Below are positions 48,918 through 59,600 of a DNA stretch of 64,000 nt, piece by piece. How positions within the stretch are numbered: the stretch's first letter is position 1; every line of letters starts with the position of its first letter. A program made the translations under genes and the position numbers. The DNA is taken from the NCBI GenBank assembly GCA_002914805.1, contig JXTB01000181.1, positions 76,744 through 140,743 on the forward strand, written 5' to 3'. Source of the DNA: Parasponia andersonii. Lineage: Eukaryota; Streptophyta; Magnoliopsida; Rosales; Cannabaceae. The notes under the pieces are model-generated. The model searched no databases, was not told where the DNA came from, and was given only the letters and a program-made list of their open reading frames with translations.

Positions 48918-49567
48918 TGTTGATGGAGGTTTTGTTAACAATAAATTTAGAAAAATTGCGAGATGTGGCTTGTGTGAAAAAAGTTATCAATCAAAGCAAA
49001 TAAAGAAACAAGAATTTTATAGTGGTTCAGCCCCAAAAAATATGAGCCTACGTCCACTGTTTTTTACTATTTTCTGGAGAATTACAAGAACTCAAAATTA
49101 CAATGTGTTGTCCAGAAAGAAGAAAAAAAAATTAAAAAGGTTCTCTCCAAAATTCCTCAACCTCCTAAGATCAGAAAAAGTCCAAGATCCCCTCACTGAA
49201 ACATTAAACTCCCTTTATATAGATGAGGATAGCTCAATGTTCCCAATTGTGAGAATGGGTAACTGTACAATTGGGCAATTCAATTTGAGTAACAATATAA
49301 CTGGGTAATCATTTAAATAAGGTAACTGGTCGATCTTTAAAGAGAAACTTTTGTTTCCCTCTCTTTGTAGGTTACCCGTTTGACGAAGCGTAGACTAGTC
49401 TCCTTTTCATTCTGATCGCACTTAACTTATTCGGAGGAGGTCGCACGTAACTCTTTCGGAAGAAGTCGCACTAACTTATGCAGTTGAGGTCGTATGCAAC
49501 TCTTTTAGAAGAGGTCGTACTTAATCTTATTCATGCGACCTGACATAGGATTTTAGACCGGACAACA
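48918..49567 (-). repeat. 3' LTR of the second Tat element
   Basis: 650 bp, TGTTGATGGAGG to GACCGGACAACA. It ends in degenerate ~30-bp repeats of (A/G)AGGTCGCA..AACTCTTTCGG type (about 49420-49545), also present in the partner LTR. Confidence 0.9.
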
Positions 49568-51074
49568 ATTGCCCCCCAGCTCCATTAGTTCTTCAGGACA
49601 AAATGGAGCTTCCTTCTAATGTAAGTGCGAGCTTAAAAAATGCGACGTCATGATTTAGACTTGAGACCCTTGAAGAGTCGAAGAATCGCCAGATCTCAAA
49701 TCTCACATTTTTCAACATCACACGTACCTTTTTCTGACAGATGAAAACACGTGTCGCCTTTTCTAAGAAGAATAGCAGAACTCGAGGAGACTTAATGATA
49801 GCGATAATGCCAGCTGTCGTCTTAAATCGAATCGTTTCAAATTTTAAAAAGATACCGATTTAATTTCGAAAAAAATCAAATCCTGCGTGAACTTTGGCCT
49901 TTAGATCTGAAAATCAAATACCTTGATCTATGGCTGTGATTTAGCGATGCTTGCAAGATAAATATCAGAAATCAATCCGCTTCTTCATTATAAACTCTCT
50001 CGTCTTCCATCTTTCTAAAACCCAAAGTATTTCAGAGCAACCCTTCTAGCATCGTTTCATTCTTCAGCTTGCACAGCTCCAGTATCTTCTCCGACGGAGT
50101 TACCACAATCCTTCAGACTATATCTCAATCCCTCTATTTTCGAAGAAAGGTTAGTATATTTCTTCTCTCCTATTATTCTTCGTCTGTCTTGAAAAAGCTT
50201 GTTCTCAGTTTTTATTTCTAGGAATTGAAACAAACTGTGGAGTCCAAATGACCTGAATAAGAATCCATCCACATTCAAATGGACTGGAATGGGGATTTTT
50301 CAGATCTTCTCTTCCAGTTCGTAGAATAGACTTTTTTTTTTAGATAATGGACAAAGATGAACTCGTAAAAGAGATTTTAGGGTCTGAAACCCTATTTTAT
50401 TTATTTTTAACGAACTGCTCGAGCAATTTTTATGAATCCATAGACCGATTAAAAAAAATTCGATGAGCTTGCTTGTTAATACAATCCTAGGGTGAACCCT
50501 CAAAATATATAGCGAAGATCCTTGATGCTCGCATAGGACTAAACCCATCCGTATTTCTTTTCAGATGTCTAGTAGTGAGGATTTTAGGGAAGGGAATACA
50601 TTCTCAGGAGAATCTGAGAACTCCAGTGTTAGCTCCATAAACCTTGAAGACTATCTTGAGCTACAACCCCAAGTAGAGATAATCAGGGTCAGGCAAAATA
50701 GTCCTCGCATAGGTAACCTCCCTCAGGACCAGTGGCCTCGGCATATCAGGGATGCCCCTGCCTTCGCAACGGGCTATCAATACGTAGAGAGGAATTGGTT
50801 ATGTACCAATATAAGGATGAGCTGCACAATGAACAAGCCCAGCAAAATCATGTGCAACTATAAGATCGCCATCCCCCTTCACCTTCTCATAGAATTCAAT
50901 CGACCACACACACCACCACGCGGAATTGCCTCATTTTCTGAAGTAGTTCTTAAAGGCGGTGTCTACCTCCCACTTCATCCATACATAAAATCAATCATCG
51001 ACTACTATGAGGTCGTCCATTTCCAACTGACTCCAAATACATATAGATATATGGTAGGTTTGTACATACTTTAC

Positions 51075-51120
51075 NNNNNNNNNNNNNNNNNNNNNNNNNN
51101 NNNNNNNNNNNNNNNNNNNN
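51075..51120. other. Assembly gap (46 N)
   Basis: Short unresolved run inside the antisense gene. Confidence 0.99.
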
Positions 51121-51926
51121 ATAAGAGTGCCTCATCTTCCAAACCTAGGAAACGAAAAGCACCTGCCACCCCTTCAACTTCGGAACCATCTTTTCTAGAA
51201 ATAGCATCACCTCCAGCCCCTCAACCGCAAGAAGGTAATCATATATACATATTTTAATCATTGTTGTATTATGTCACCTCGCTTGCTGACATATCTGTAC
51301 AGATATGGTTATTGGTAGCGGCCTGCGAGCACCACCTTCCACCCTCAGGTCCATGGCAAAATCCAAGACACCCGAGAGCACTCTTCCATCATCATCGAAA
51401 GGGAAAGAGATGGTCAAAAATTCCAAAAAATGAAAAGTCGCCTTCGAGGACATCCCGGCAAGCTCGCCTCCTTCACAGCCTCAAACAATGAGCCATCCCG
51501 AACTATCCAAGGAGACGGCCACTTTTTAGGAACCAAACTTGGTAGATAAGAATGAGGAGCTCATCGCGCTCCTCAATCAATTACCAGAGAAGGCTGGTAT
51601 AAGCGCAACCTTTATTGATCGCTTCACTTCCGAGAAGGGCTAGGAGAGGATGAAGCGACGATCTGCCAAGGTTGCCTTCAGTTCTGCGATGAGGATGCTG
51701 GCAAATGTAAGCACCTTTTATTCTCTCTTCAATATATTATTTCTTGGTATTAATGGTTGTATTTTCAGACCGCGGCTACTACTGTCCTAATGCATGACCC
51801 AGTCCTCGAATGTTTGGAAAAGGCCGAAAAAGTCGAAGAGATAACCTAAGCATTCGAGAACTCAGAGAAAGCTCGGGAGGAGGAGAAAAAAGACTTTGAC
51901 TTGGAGAGGCAGCAGCTGCTCGAAAG

Positions 51927-52093
51927 TGTCACGACCCAAAACCCGGGCTAGTGGCAGAAGGGGAATTCCACAAAGGTAGGAAATTCCTTAATTTATTTGA
52001 AAAGTGTCAAAAGTTCTAGTTTTTATAAAACAGTCCATTTAAATAAAATATTCGGAATTCTATCCCGTGAACCACTCCCACAGTTCGTATACA
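51927..52093 (+). mobile_element. 167-bp LTR-like insert with perfect target repeats
   Basis: It starts TGTCACGACCCAAAA and matches 5985-6145 of the solo LTR almost base for base. It ends GTTCGTATACA and is flanked by GAAAG on both sides (51922-51926 and 52094-52098). It therefore has the start of a Tekay-type LTR, TG..CA ends and a 5-bp target repeat, but is less than a tenth of the usual LTR length. Confidence 0.75.
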
Positions 52094-53084
52094 GAAAGTC
52101 TGGCCAAGGAGATGCTCAAGAAGGGGAATCTCGATGAGAAAGTCAAAGAGCTCCAGAAAACTATCTCCGAGCATCCGGATCACATGAAGGAGGCGACAAC
52201 AGAGCCGGTTCATAAGGCTATTGAAGATTTCAAGGCTACTGAAGTCAAAGAGCTCGAAGATAAAGCCAGTGATATCGCCTCATCGACCATTATTTTTAAC
52301 ATCTTCTGCGAGCATTCGGACTTTAACTTCTTTATCTTTAGCAAGGACGTGGTCGAGCTTGTCCAGAGTTGGAGGGAGGATACCACCAAAAATGGAGATG
52401 GCAGTGCGAGCACTTCTGCATAAAAAAACACATTTGTATTCATTTTTTTTTCTATTCAAAACAATATGGGCTTGGTCCCCCTTTTTCTCTTCACTTGTAT
52501 ATGGGTGCATGCTTTTTAATGAATGCTCTTTTTCTTGTCAGATATATATTCCTACAGAATAATTAAAGCACAACATTGTAATTTTAACTAAGTAGTCAAT
52601 CACTAGGTGACTAATCGGTATGCTTTTTATGATTTGAATCCAACTAACTTAAAACGAGTTTTAAGTGTTAGGATAGGTTAGGTCGTTTAAGAAAACAGCA
52701 AGTACGAGTGATGCAAACTCAATACTGTTTTTCAAAAGTTCCATGGCAAAATAGGATATAGCAATATATTACATCGAACAATGAATATTTTGCTTAGTTA
52801 CTTTATTGTTTGAGGAGGAAAATTGCGTAATACGACATGCTAAAGCATGAAGCAAGTAGAAAATCCAAGGATTTTAAGGAATTATAGATATTTCAATGAT
52901 CTAAAATTTCGACCCCTCTAAATAGACGTTTTGCATAGTCTCTTAGGAAGTAAGTAGGAGATAATATTCTGATCCCACTGCTCCCTGAGTCTTATGGTAT
53001 TCGAAGACTGCCATAGAACTATAAAAGGTACCAAATCGAAAGATCGATGAGGAGACACCCTTATTGATGATGGCGAATGACGAT

Positions 53085-53190
53085 CAACGAATGACGATCA
53101 ACAAATGACGATCGATGAATGACGATCAACGAATGACGAACAACGAATGACGATCAATGAATAACGATCAACGAATGACGAATAAGTAGA
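53085..53190. repeat. 14-bp minisatellite in the Tat element
   Basis: About seven units of AATGACGATCAACG with single-base variants lie head to tail, between the pol remnant and the antisense gene. Confidence 0.88.
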
Positions 53191-53249
53191 TGTCTTTATT
53201 GATGAATGACGAAAACATGAAAACATGAAAATTCACTGATAAAAGCGAC

Positions 53250-54448
53250 GAAGTTGTCCAGCACTCCAAGCATGCTCGATCTTTTGTCCACCAGTGTGAG
53301 CTAACTTATATGTCCCTGGTCGAATGATGGCAGTCATAACATACGGTCATTCCCAAGAGGGTTTCGAAGAATAAGATCTTGTCGAAGAACAAGGTAGCCA
53401 ACTTCAAATCCTATTCGTCTGACTTTCGGGCTATAATATCGAACAGTGCGCTGTTGATATAATGCGATCCGAAACTGAGACTGCTCGTGCCTTTCTTCTA
53501 AGAGATCGAGCTCAATCCTCATAGGTAGATTGCTGTATCTATATTGAGGCGGTGCCATGCGAAAACATCCAGGTTAGATTTCAGAAAAGTGACCAATGAA
53601 GCTCGCACAGGTTCTTGAATCTTCGTTCCAATCTTTAAAGTCTTGGAGGACATGTCAAATGATAACTCCAGATCTTTGATGGGTCTAGTTCTGACCTCTT
53701 TATCTATTTCTCGAGGATTGAAGCCTTCACTGGTTGTGTCGATTGACGCTTTAAATGACGGTTCGACTGACGCTTTGTCTGAAGCTTTAACTGATGCTTC
53801 GACCGACGTTCCAACTGATGCTTCGACTGACATTTTGCCCGATGTTTTGACTGACGCTTCCTTTGGTAGCTGGACCATCATTATGCGAGGCGTCGCATCC
53901 TTTGCTGCAAGTTTCAACGAGTTGTTATAATAAGTCCGCGTATCATATTGGTTTCCTTGCACCTTGCCTACCCCGTGTTGGGTCGGGAATTTCATAGTGA
54001 GATGATAGATTGAAGTGATAGCTCGAAGTTCCCTCAATGTCGGTCTTCCCAACACAGCATTGAATGCGGAGGGACAATTTACCACCAAAAATTGGGTTAT
54101 TATCATTGAAACCCTAGGATAGGTTCCAACATTGACCATTAATTCAATCATGCCCATAGGCATTAGGCTGTCACCAGTGAAACCATAGAGCGGAGTGACG
54201 GTAGGCTTCAAGTCGCTTTCATTCAATCCCATCTTCTTAAAGGCGTCATAGTACAGGATGTCAACAACACTCCTGTTATCAACCAATACTCGCCACAACT
54301 GTGTGCTTCCACAATTAATTTTTATGACCAATACATCATTATGCGGATAATGGACCTCCCTCACATCCTGTTCTATGAAGGTAATGTCCATAACCGATAC
54401 TCGTTGAAGCTTTCTTGGTCGCTGCTCAAGGTGCATGACGTTAGTCAA
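53250..54448 (-). pseudogene. Tat-element protease with remnants of RT linker and integrase tail
   Basis: The protease region is at about 53900-54448 on the minus strand (VHYPHNDVLVIKI, WRVLVDNRSVVDILYYDAF, VNCPSAFNAVLGRPTLREL). It is followed by a Ser/Val/Ala-rich linker built of short repeats (53740-53870) and the pre-RT phrase FLKSNLDVFAWHR. 53334-53558 reads as the end of a Tat integrase (ELDLLEERHEQSQFRIALYQQRTVRYY, FEVGYLVLR). This is a fossil polyprotein. Confidence 0.75.
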
Positions 54449-55002
54449 TGGCTATTGTCGAGCTTCTCGTGCATACCTGTCTTGATCCCTTTTTGAATTT
54501 CCACCAACATACAGTCCTCCAAAGATAGTTCGTACTTCGCGTTGAATTTCTGGAGGTCATTGTTGATTTTCTTCTCACCTTTCGTTGTTCTGCCTGGTGT
54601 ATTACCGCAGTTGCCATTTTTTAATCAATCTTTCAATTTCATCCTTCAAGGCGTAGCAATTATTGGTGTCATGTCCAATGTCATTGTGATATCGACAAAA
54701 CTTGTTGGGGTTGCACTTTGCTCTGTCCCGTTTCTTTAGTTCCGGTTGATGGTATCGCTTCTGCTAGTTTGTGACCACATAGATATGATCTATGGGCGCG
54801 TTTAACTCGGTATGATTGTTGAACCGCATGGGAGCTCTTGAATACTCCTGCTTTTTAGTTCTAGGTTGATTCTCCGTCAACTATTCATTACTCCTTTTAT
54901 TTTTCTTATTACCGTTATTGTTGATCGTGATCACGTCTTTAGTAGCATATTTCCTTCCTTCTTTCTTTATCTTTTGAAGATTCTCGCGCGAAGATTCTAC
55001 CC

Positions 55003-56339
55003 TCAAATGCCGACCAACTCTCGGTAGAAGTCTTCAAGAGTTCTACATTCTCGCTCAAGTGATTCTTCCCAGAGTTTAGTTTCTGGTCGCACCCTAGCCA
55101 TCATGAGAGTTAAAACTCCCCCTTCAGGTGGGTTATTGACCTTTGCTAACTCTGAGATGAATCGGTTGAGATAAGATCTTAGAGTTTCCTCTGGACCTTG
55201 TCGAATTGCAGACAAGGTAATAAGTGGAACAATGAAATTCTTTGCAGCTTGGAACTGTCTCAAGAACTCCGTCTGAAGTTGTTGCCATGACGAGATTGAG
55301 CCGGACTTGAGTCCTCGAAACCACTTTTTTGCTGCTCCTGAGAGAGTTACAGCAAAACATTTGCAACGTGCATGATCATTGACACGATGGAGTTCCATCA
55401 GGTCGCTGAAGTGGTCCATATGGTCATGTGGATCAATTTTCCCATCAAAAGTGTTTACGATGGGAAGTTTGAATCCAATAGGTAGGGCTGCAGCTCGAAC
55501 TTCCTCGCTGAATAACGATTGACGATATCTATCAACGAGCTCATCGTTGTAACCAGCAAGTGCGTCTAATGCGATCCTTAAATTGTGAACATCGACGTTC
55601 GAAGGGAGAGCATTATCTCTTACTGACGGCAAGGGCGGCCTTTGATCGTTATCTCGATGTATGGCAGGTTGGTCAGGTAGAGTCTTCTGCGATCTGTGAG
55701 AGGAATCCAGCGAAATAGTGCGACGAGATCGGCTTTGGTCGTTATGATGCGATACGGATCGTTCATGACTACGTCGCCGCTCCAAGTGTTGTCTTAGGTC
55801 TGTAGGATTTTGTCTCGACTCTCTGCTGATTCTTTCGAAGACGCTTCTTGATTGACGTTTTTGTTCGTTGTTTAAGCGATCTTGATTACCAGTTGATTTG
55901 CGAGAAGGTTGTCTACGATCAAAGTTAGTACTTGAACGCTCTGTACCGAATTCTAGAGGCAAGTTTGCGACTTTGCCTTTTCCCTTAGAGATGCATCTTC
56001 ATGACGCTCTTGCTGGGTTCTTGGCTGGTCGCATTTTCTTGTCTCTAGGATCTGTATTCCTTTCTCAGGTAGTTGAGCAGGACATTCTCTGGGACGTTCG
56101 TGCTATGGTGGGGTCACCATCTGTCCTTCAGTAAGTCGTCGTAGGGAGTCATTGATCTGGTTAGTAATTTGCTGAAGGTTCACCAGTGTCTCCTCCATGC
56201 GATCCTGTCTCTGAGCAAGGTTTTCTGATGCGGTCATGGTAGGCTGATCCTGAGCAGGGTCTACCTGTGCAGCAGCAGTGCTTTGGGGTTGGTTTTGGCT
56301 AGTTCCGGTGACTTTGGTAGTGTTTCTGGTGTTTGCCAT
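55003..56339 (-). pseudogene. Tat-element gag
   Basis: 56103-56339 holds the amino-terminal stretch (MANTRNTTKVTGTSQNQPQ). 55003-55962 is an Arg/Ser-rich part followed by the gag domain: FKLPIVNTFDGKIDPHDHMD, CKCFAVTLSGAAKKWFRGL, SISSWQQLQTEFLRQFQAAK and EETLRSYLNRFISELAKV. This is the standard Tat/Retand gag signature. The 319-residue frame is the best preserved part of the element. Confidence 0.85.
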
Positions 56340-56401
56340 TATTAAAAAAAGTGAAATTTGACAAACTGTTTTGCCGGAATAGCCCTCATTTTAGCGCCAA
56401 T

Positions 56402-57045
56402 TGTTGATGGAGGTTTTGTCAACAATAAATTTAGAAAAATTGCGAGATGTGCCTTGTGTGAAAAGGATTATCAATCAAAGCAAATAAAGAGGCAAGAATT
56501 TTATAGTGGTTCAGCCCTAAAAAAGATAAGCCTACGTCCACTGTTTTTTACTATTTTCTGGAGAATTAAAAGAACTCAAAATTACAATGTATTGTCTAGA
56601 AAGAAGAAGAAAAAATTAAAAAGGTTCTCTCCAAAATTCCTCAGCCTCCCAAGATCAGAAAAAGTCCAAGATCTCCTCACTGAAACATTGAACTCCCTTT
56701 ATATAGATGAGGATAGTTCAATATTCCCAATTATGAGAATGGGTAACTGTACAATCGAGCAATTCAATTTGAGTAACAATATAACTAGGTAATCACTTAA
56801 ATAAGGTAACTGGTCGATCTTTAAAGGGAAACTTTTATTTTCCTCTCTTTGTAGGTTACCCGTTTGACGAAACGTAGATTAGTCTCCTTTTCATTCTGGT
56901 CGCACTTAATTTATTCGGAGGAGGTCAGATGTAACTCTTTCGGAAGAGATCGCACTAACTTATGCGGTTGAGGTCGCATGCAACTCTTTCGGAAGAGGTC
57001 GCACTTAATCTTATTCATGCAACCTGACATAGGATTTTAGACCGC

Positions 57046-57051
<6 letters not shown>
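56402..57051 (-). repeat. 5' LTR of the second Tat element
   Basis: 650 bp, TGTTGATGGAGG to GACCGCACAACA, collinear with 48918-49567. The primer-site pattern TGGCGC follows on its inner side. Confidence 0.9.

Positions 57052-57091
<40 letters not shown>
57052..57091. repeat. (TA)n microsatellite
   Basis: About 20 TA units directly outside the LTR. The other side of the element (48898-48914) also abuts TA repeats, so the insertion split an existing microsatellite. Confidence 0.92.
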
Positions 57092-57098
<7 letters not shown>

Positions 57099-58680
57099 CT
57101 TGTATCTCTACCTTGGTAAGTAATTTGTATTGCTGCTCTAAGTGTAATCAATTACTATGCTTCTCTTTCCCCCCTAAAGTAATCTGTATTGTTGCCTTGA
57201 GTGTAATCGATTATTTTGCTCCATTTTTAATTATTGTGTGCATTTATTTAATGATCTGTGTTGTTTTCTCTTACAACCGGTCACATTGCTTTATTTAAAT
57301 TTCAGCATTTAAATTTTAGTTATTCATTATTATTTCCAATGATATGGTTGGACTTACCGCCTCATAATTCTAACTCCTCTAATTAATTAAAACTAGCATA
57401 TGGTCGGTATATTCGCCTAATTCAACAAGTTATATTTAATTCCTTGTTTTTTTTATTTATTGCATAATTATATTACTTCTATTCCTCAATTGCCAGTATG
57501 GTGGGTTTATTTATATATGTCAACTTTTAATATTATTTTATTCCTATTTACTCCTATGTACACTAAATAAGTAATACTTGCAACCGCCAATCTTGTTGAG
57601 ATACGGAAGAAGAGTTGTTCTCATTGTGATTGCCTATAATTTTTTGACACTTAGAAGTGTTGTGATGACTATTCTGCCGTGTATTTTAATGTTTTAATTC
57701 AATTATCTTCTGCTTTATTTTAATTAAGTACAAGTCACGCTAATTAATTCAGAACATAACTCCGACTCTGAACAATATCTATTTGAATTTAGTATTTAAT
57801 GAAGGAAAAAAATAGTCATCTCACGAATGAATTTTTGTAAATCCAAAATATGGATGTATAATTTTGTACAAACTAAATTATATGGTCAAATTACAAAAAG
57901 ACTATAATTCAATGTATTTTTGTAACCTAACCTTTTAATAATCCACAAACTAACTATTGACAAATCACATACACATAAATGGTATGATAAATGGGAATAC
58001 TAGGGGTGTGTGGCATAAAAGATCCCTAAATTCTTTAATTAGTGACTATTTGATCCTGAACTAGATAAATGACTAGAAAATTTCCCAAATTAACTAATTA
58101 GTTACAATGACGTCATTTTTTTTTCCAAAACTATTAACACTGTTAAAAATTAGACCAAAAGAATGTACCTAATATGCAAATAAATTAAAACTCTATCCAT
58201 TCAGATGTGAGGAGTGTAGATAAATTTTTAAGATTTAAGAATGCATCTTATTTCTTTTTTAAAAATCCACAATTTTAATCCAAAAACCTTACTATCATTG
58301 GTTGGTTAATTCAATGAATTTTCTGGTCATTTATTTTGTATATAAGAAATTTGGGGACTTTTTGGGGGTCATAAATCCGGAATAATATACCACATCTGTA
58401 GCTTTTGTTATATAAAAAGACGTCACCAATAAATAAAATAGAGAAAAAAAAATAATTAAAAGACGAAACATGGACCCACAATTGTGAAAACAGCGATATG
58501 CAACAGAGTTTTAATCACCTACATATTCTCAACCCTACAGTGACTCATGCGAAAAACTAAATTACCCTTGCCTGCATAATCTATAGGCTTATCAGTCTAA
58601 AAAGTACAACCATGGACAGCGGTAGTTACCCGTTTCACAATAAGGCATCCGTACTGGAATATTCCCTCTGAGATATTTTC
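57092..58680. other. Intergenic DNA upstream of the RNA-binding protein gene
   Basis: No gene. 57118-57225 holds two copies of a ~62-bp unit (GTAATTTGTATTGCTGC..AAGTGTAATCAATTA and GTAATCTGTATTGTTGC..GAGTGTAATCGATTA) and a weaker third near 57250. The rest is AT-rich and featureless. Confidence 0.55.
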
Positions 58681-58684
58681 GGAG

Positions 58685-58721
58685 TTGGCCCAAGCCCATC
58701 TATAAATTGTTAAACCCTAGC
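58685..58721 (+). promoter_or_regulatory. Site II / TATA / telo-box promoter of the RNA-binding protein gene
   Basis: TTGGCCCAAGCCCATC (58685-58700) holds two Site II-type motifs (GGCCCA and AGCCCA). TATAAAT starts at 58701 and AAACCCTAG, the telo-box, is at 58712-58720. This set is typical of plant genes for translation, growth and mitochondrial proteins and is bound by TCP factors. A second AAACCCTAG lies in the leader intron at 58797-58805. Confidence 0.65.
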
Positions 58722-58782
58722 CTCTTCGTCTCAGCTTGTTCTACCCTTGCTTTGGTCAAAACCCCTCTTTCGTCTTTGAAAG

Positions 58783-59573
58783 GTATGGTCCTTGCTAAAC
58801 CCTAGCTCTCGCTCTCTCTGTTGTTTGTGTATATTTTTTTTTTCCTTCCATTAATGGTTTTGGAGGTCAGATTCTGTCACTTTTGGTTGTTCATATGATT
58901 TTTCTTTGCTTCCTGTTGTGGTTTATTGTTTTCATTTGGTTTATATGATTAAGTTTTTGTGGATATGGTGCTATTACTTTCATGTCTTTTGTTGTTGTGG
59001 AATGGTTGAGATAAACACACCCACACCCACATATATAATGGACTGAAGCAGTACTAATGGAAGAGAATTATTTCTTACTGTTTCTTAGCAAGCAAATGTA
59101 AAGTTTTAGTCTTTTGGGTAGTTGGTATATACCGATTCAATAGCAGAAGACTTTTTTTTAAAATTTTTTTATTTACTTATTTTAACTATGACCTGATTAT
59201 CGTGATTTTGAGTTTTAATAAAGAAGAACAATTAGGAGATTTAAGAAAATGAAGTTCATTTTTTATTGCTTATCAAAAAAATTTTAGATTTCTAGCCTTC
59301 TAGGCGTGTATATATTTTCTTTCTGATGATAAAAGTGTTGTAAGTTACATAGAGAGGATTTCTAAATTTTGCGTCTTTTTGTTTATGGAAAATAAGGATT
59401 TAGGGGTCAAGTCTCTTTACAGTGTAATTTGAAACAATAAGATCTGTATTGTTTTTGTTTTTGTTTTTTTGTTGAGCATTTAAACATTTCTTAGAAGAAA
59501 GGACTCTATTCTTATTCCATTCAAATGATGAAGGATTTTATGATCATGTAATTTGTTGCTTAATCTTTTGCAG
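58783..59573 (+). other. 5'-UTR intron of the RNA-binding protein gene
   Basis: Donor TTGAAAG|GTATGG at 58783, acceptor CTTTTGCAG ending at 59573, leaving a 27-base second leader exon before the ATG at 59601. The T-rich interior and early CT stretch resemble expression-enhancing leader introns. Confidence 0.7.
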
Positions 59574-59600
59574 ATTTTTTGAACCCCAAAAAAACAACAG

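Larger units (their letters stand above)
50565..52423 (+). pseudogene. Antisense accessory gene of the Tat element ('putative gypsy-type transposon' domain plus charged C-terminal segment)
   Basis: The strand is opposite to gag-pol, between the pol remnant and the 3' LTR. 50565-51070 encodes an acidic start (MSSSEDFREG) and then a domain: WPRHIRDAPAFATGYQY, PPRGIASFSEVVLKGGVYLP, LHPYIKSIIDYYEVVHFQLT and PNTYRYMVGL. This follows the pattern of the Pfam family called 'putative gypsy type transposon' (PF04195, from memory). 51121-51700 is Ser/Pro/Lys-rich. 52067-52423 is a Glu/Lys-rich, coiled-coil-like end (MLKKGNLDEKVKELQK). Extra antisense frames in this position are described for plant Tat elements. 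It is broken, holds a sequence gap, and has an LTR-like insert (51927-52093). Function unknown. Confidence 0.62.
48918..57051 (-). mobile_element. Ty3/gypsy element, Tat lineage, both LTRs present, incomplete pol, with an antisense gene
   Basis: Two 650-bp LTRs (48918-49567 and 56402-57051, both TGTTGATGG..CAACA) enclose gag-protease on the minus strand. The primer site reads TGGCGC beside the right LTR (56394-56399). The polypurine tract (GGAGCTGGGGGGCAAT on the minus strand) is next to the left LTR. It was inserted in a TA microsatellite, so the target repeat is blurred (TATTT versus TATAT). Only fragments of RT and the integrase tail can be recognised, so the copy is non-autonomous. LTRs differ at about one base in twenty by eye, which makes it younger than the Tekay copy. 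Confidence 0.88.

Noticed and set aside
48826-49308. 160-residue plus-strand frame, with a similar one at 56358-56792
   Set aside because: Both lie in the paired LTRs of the second Tat element and are alike only for that reason.
53085-53190. CRISPR-like array
   Set aside because: The units are directly adjacent without spacers and the DNA is plant nuclear; it is a minisatellite.
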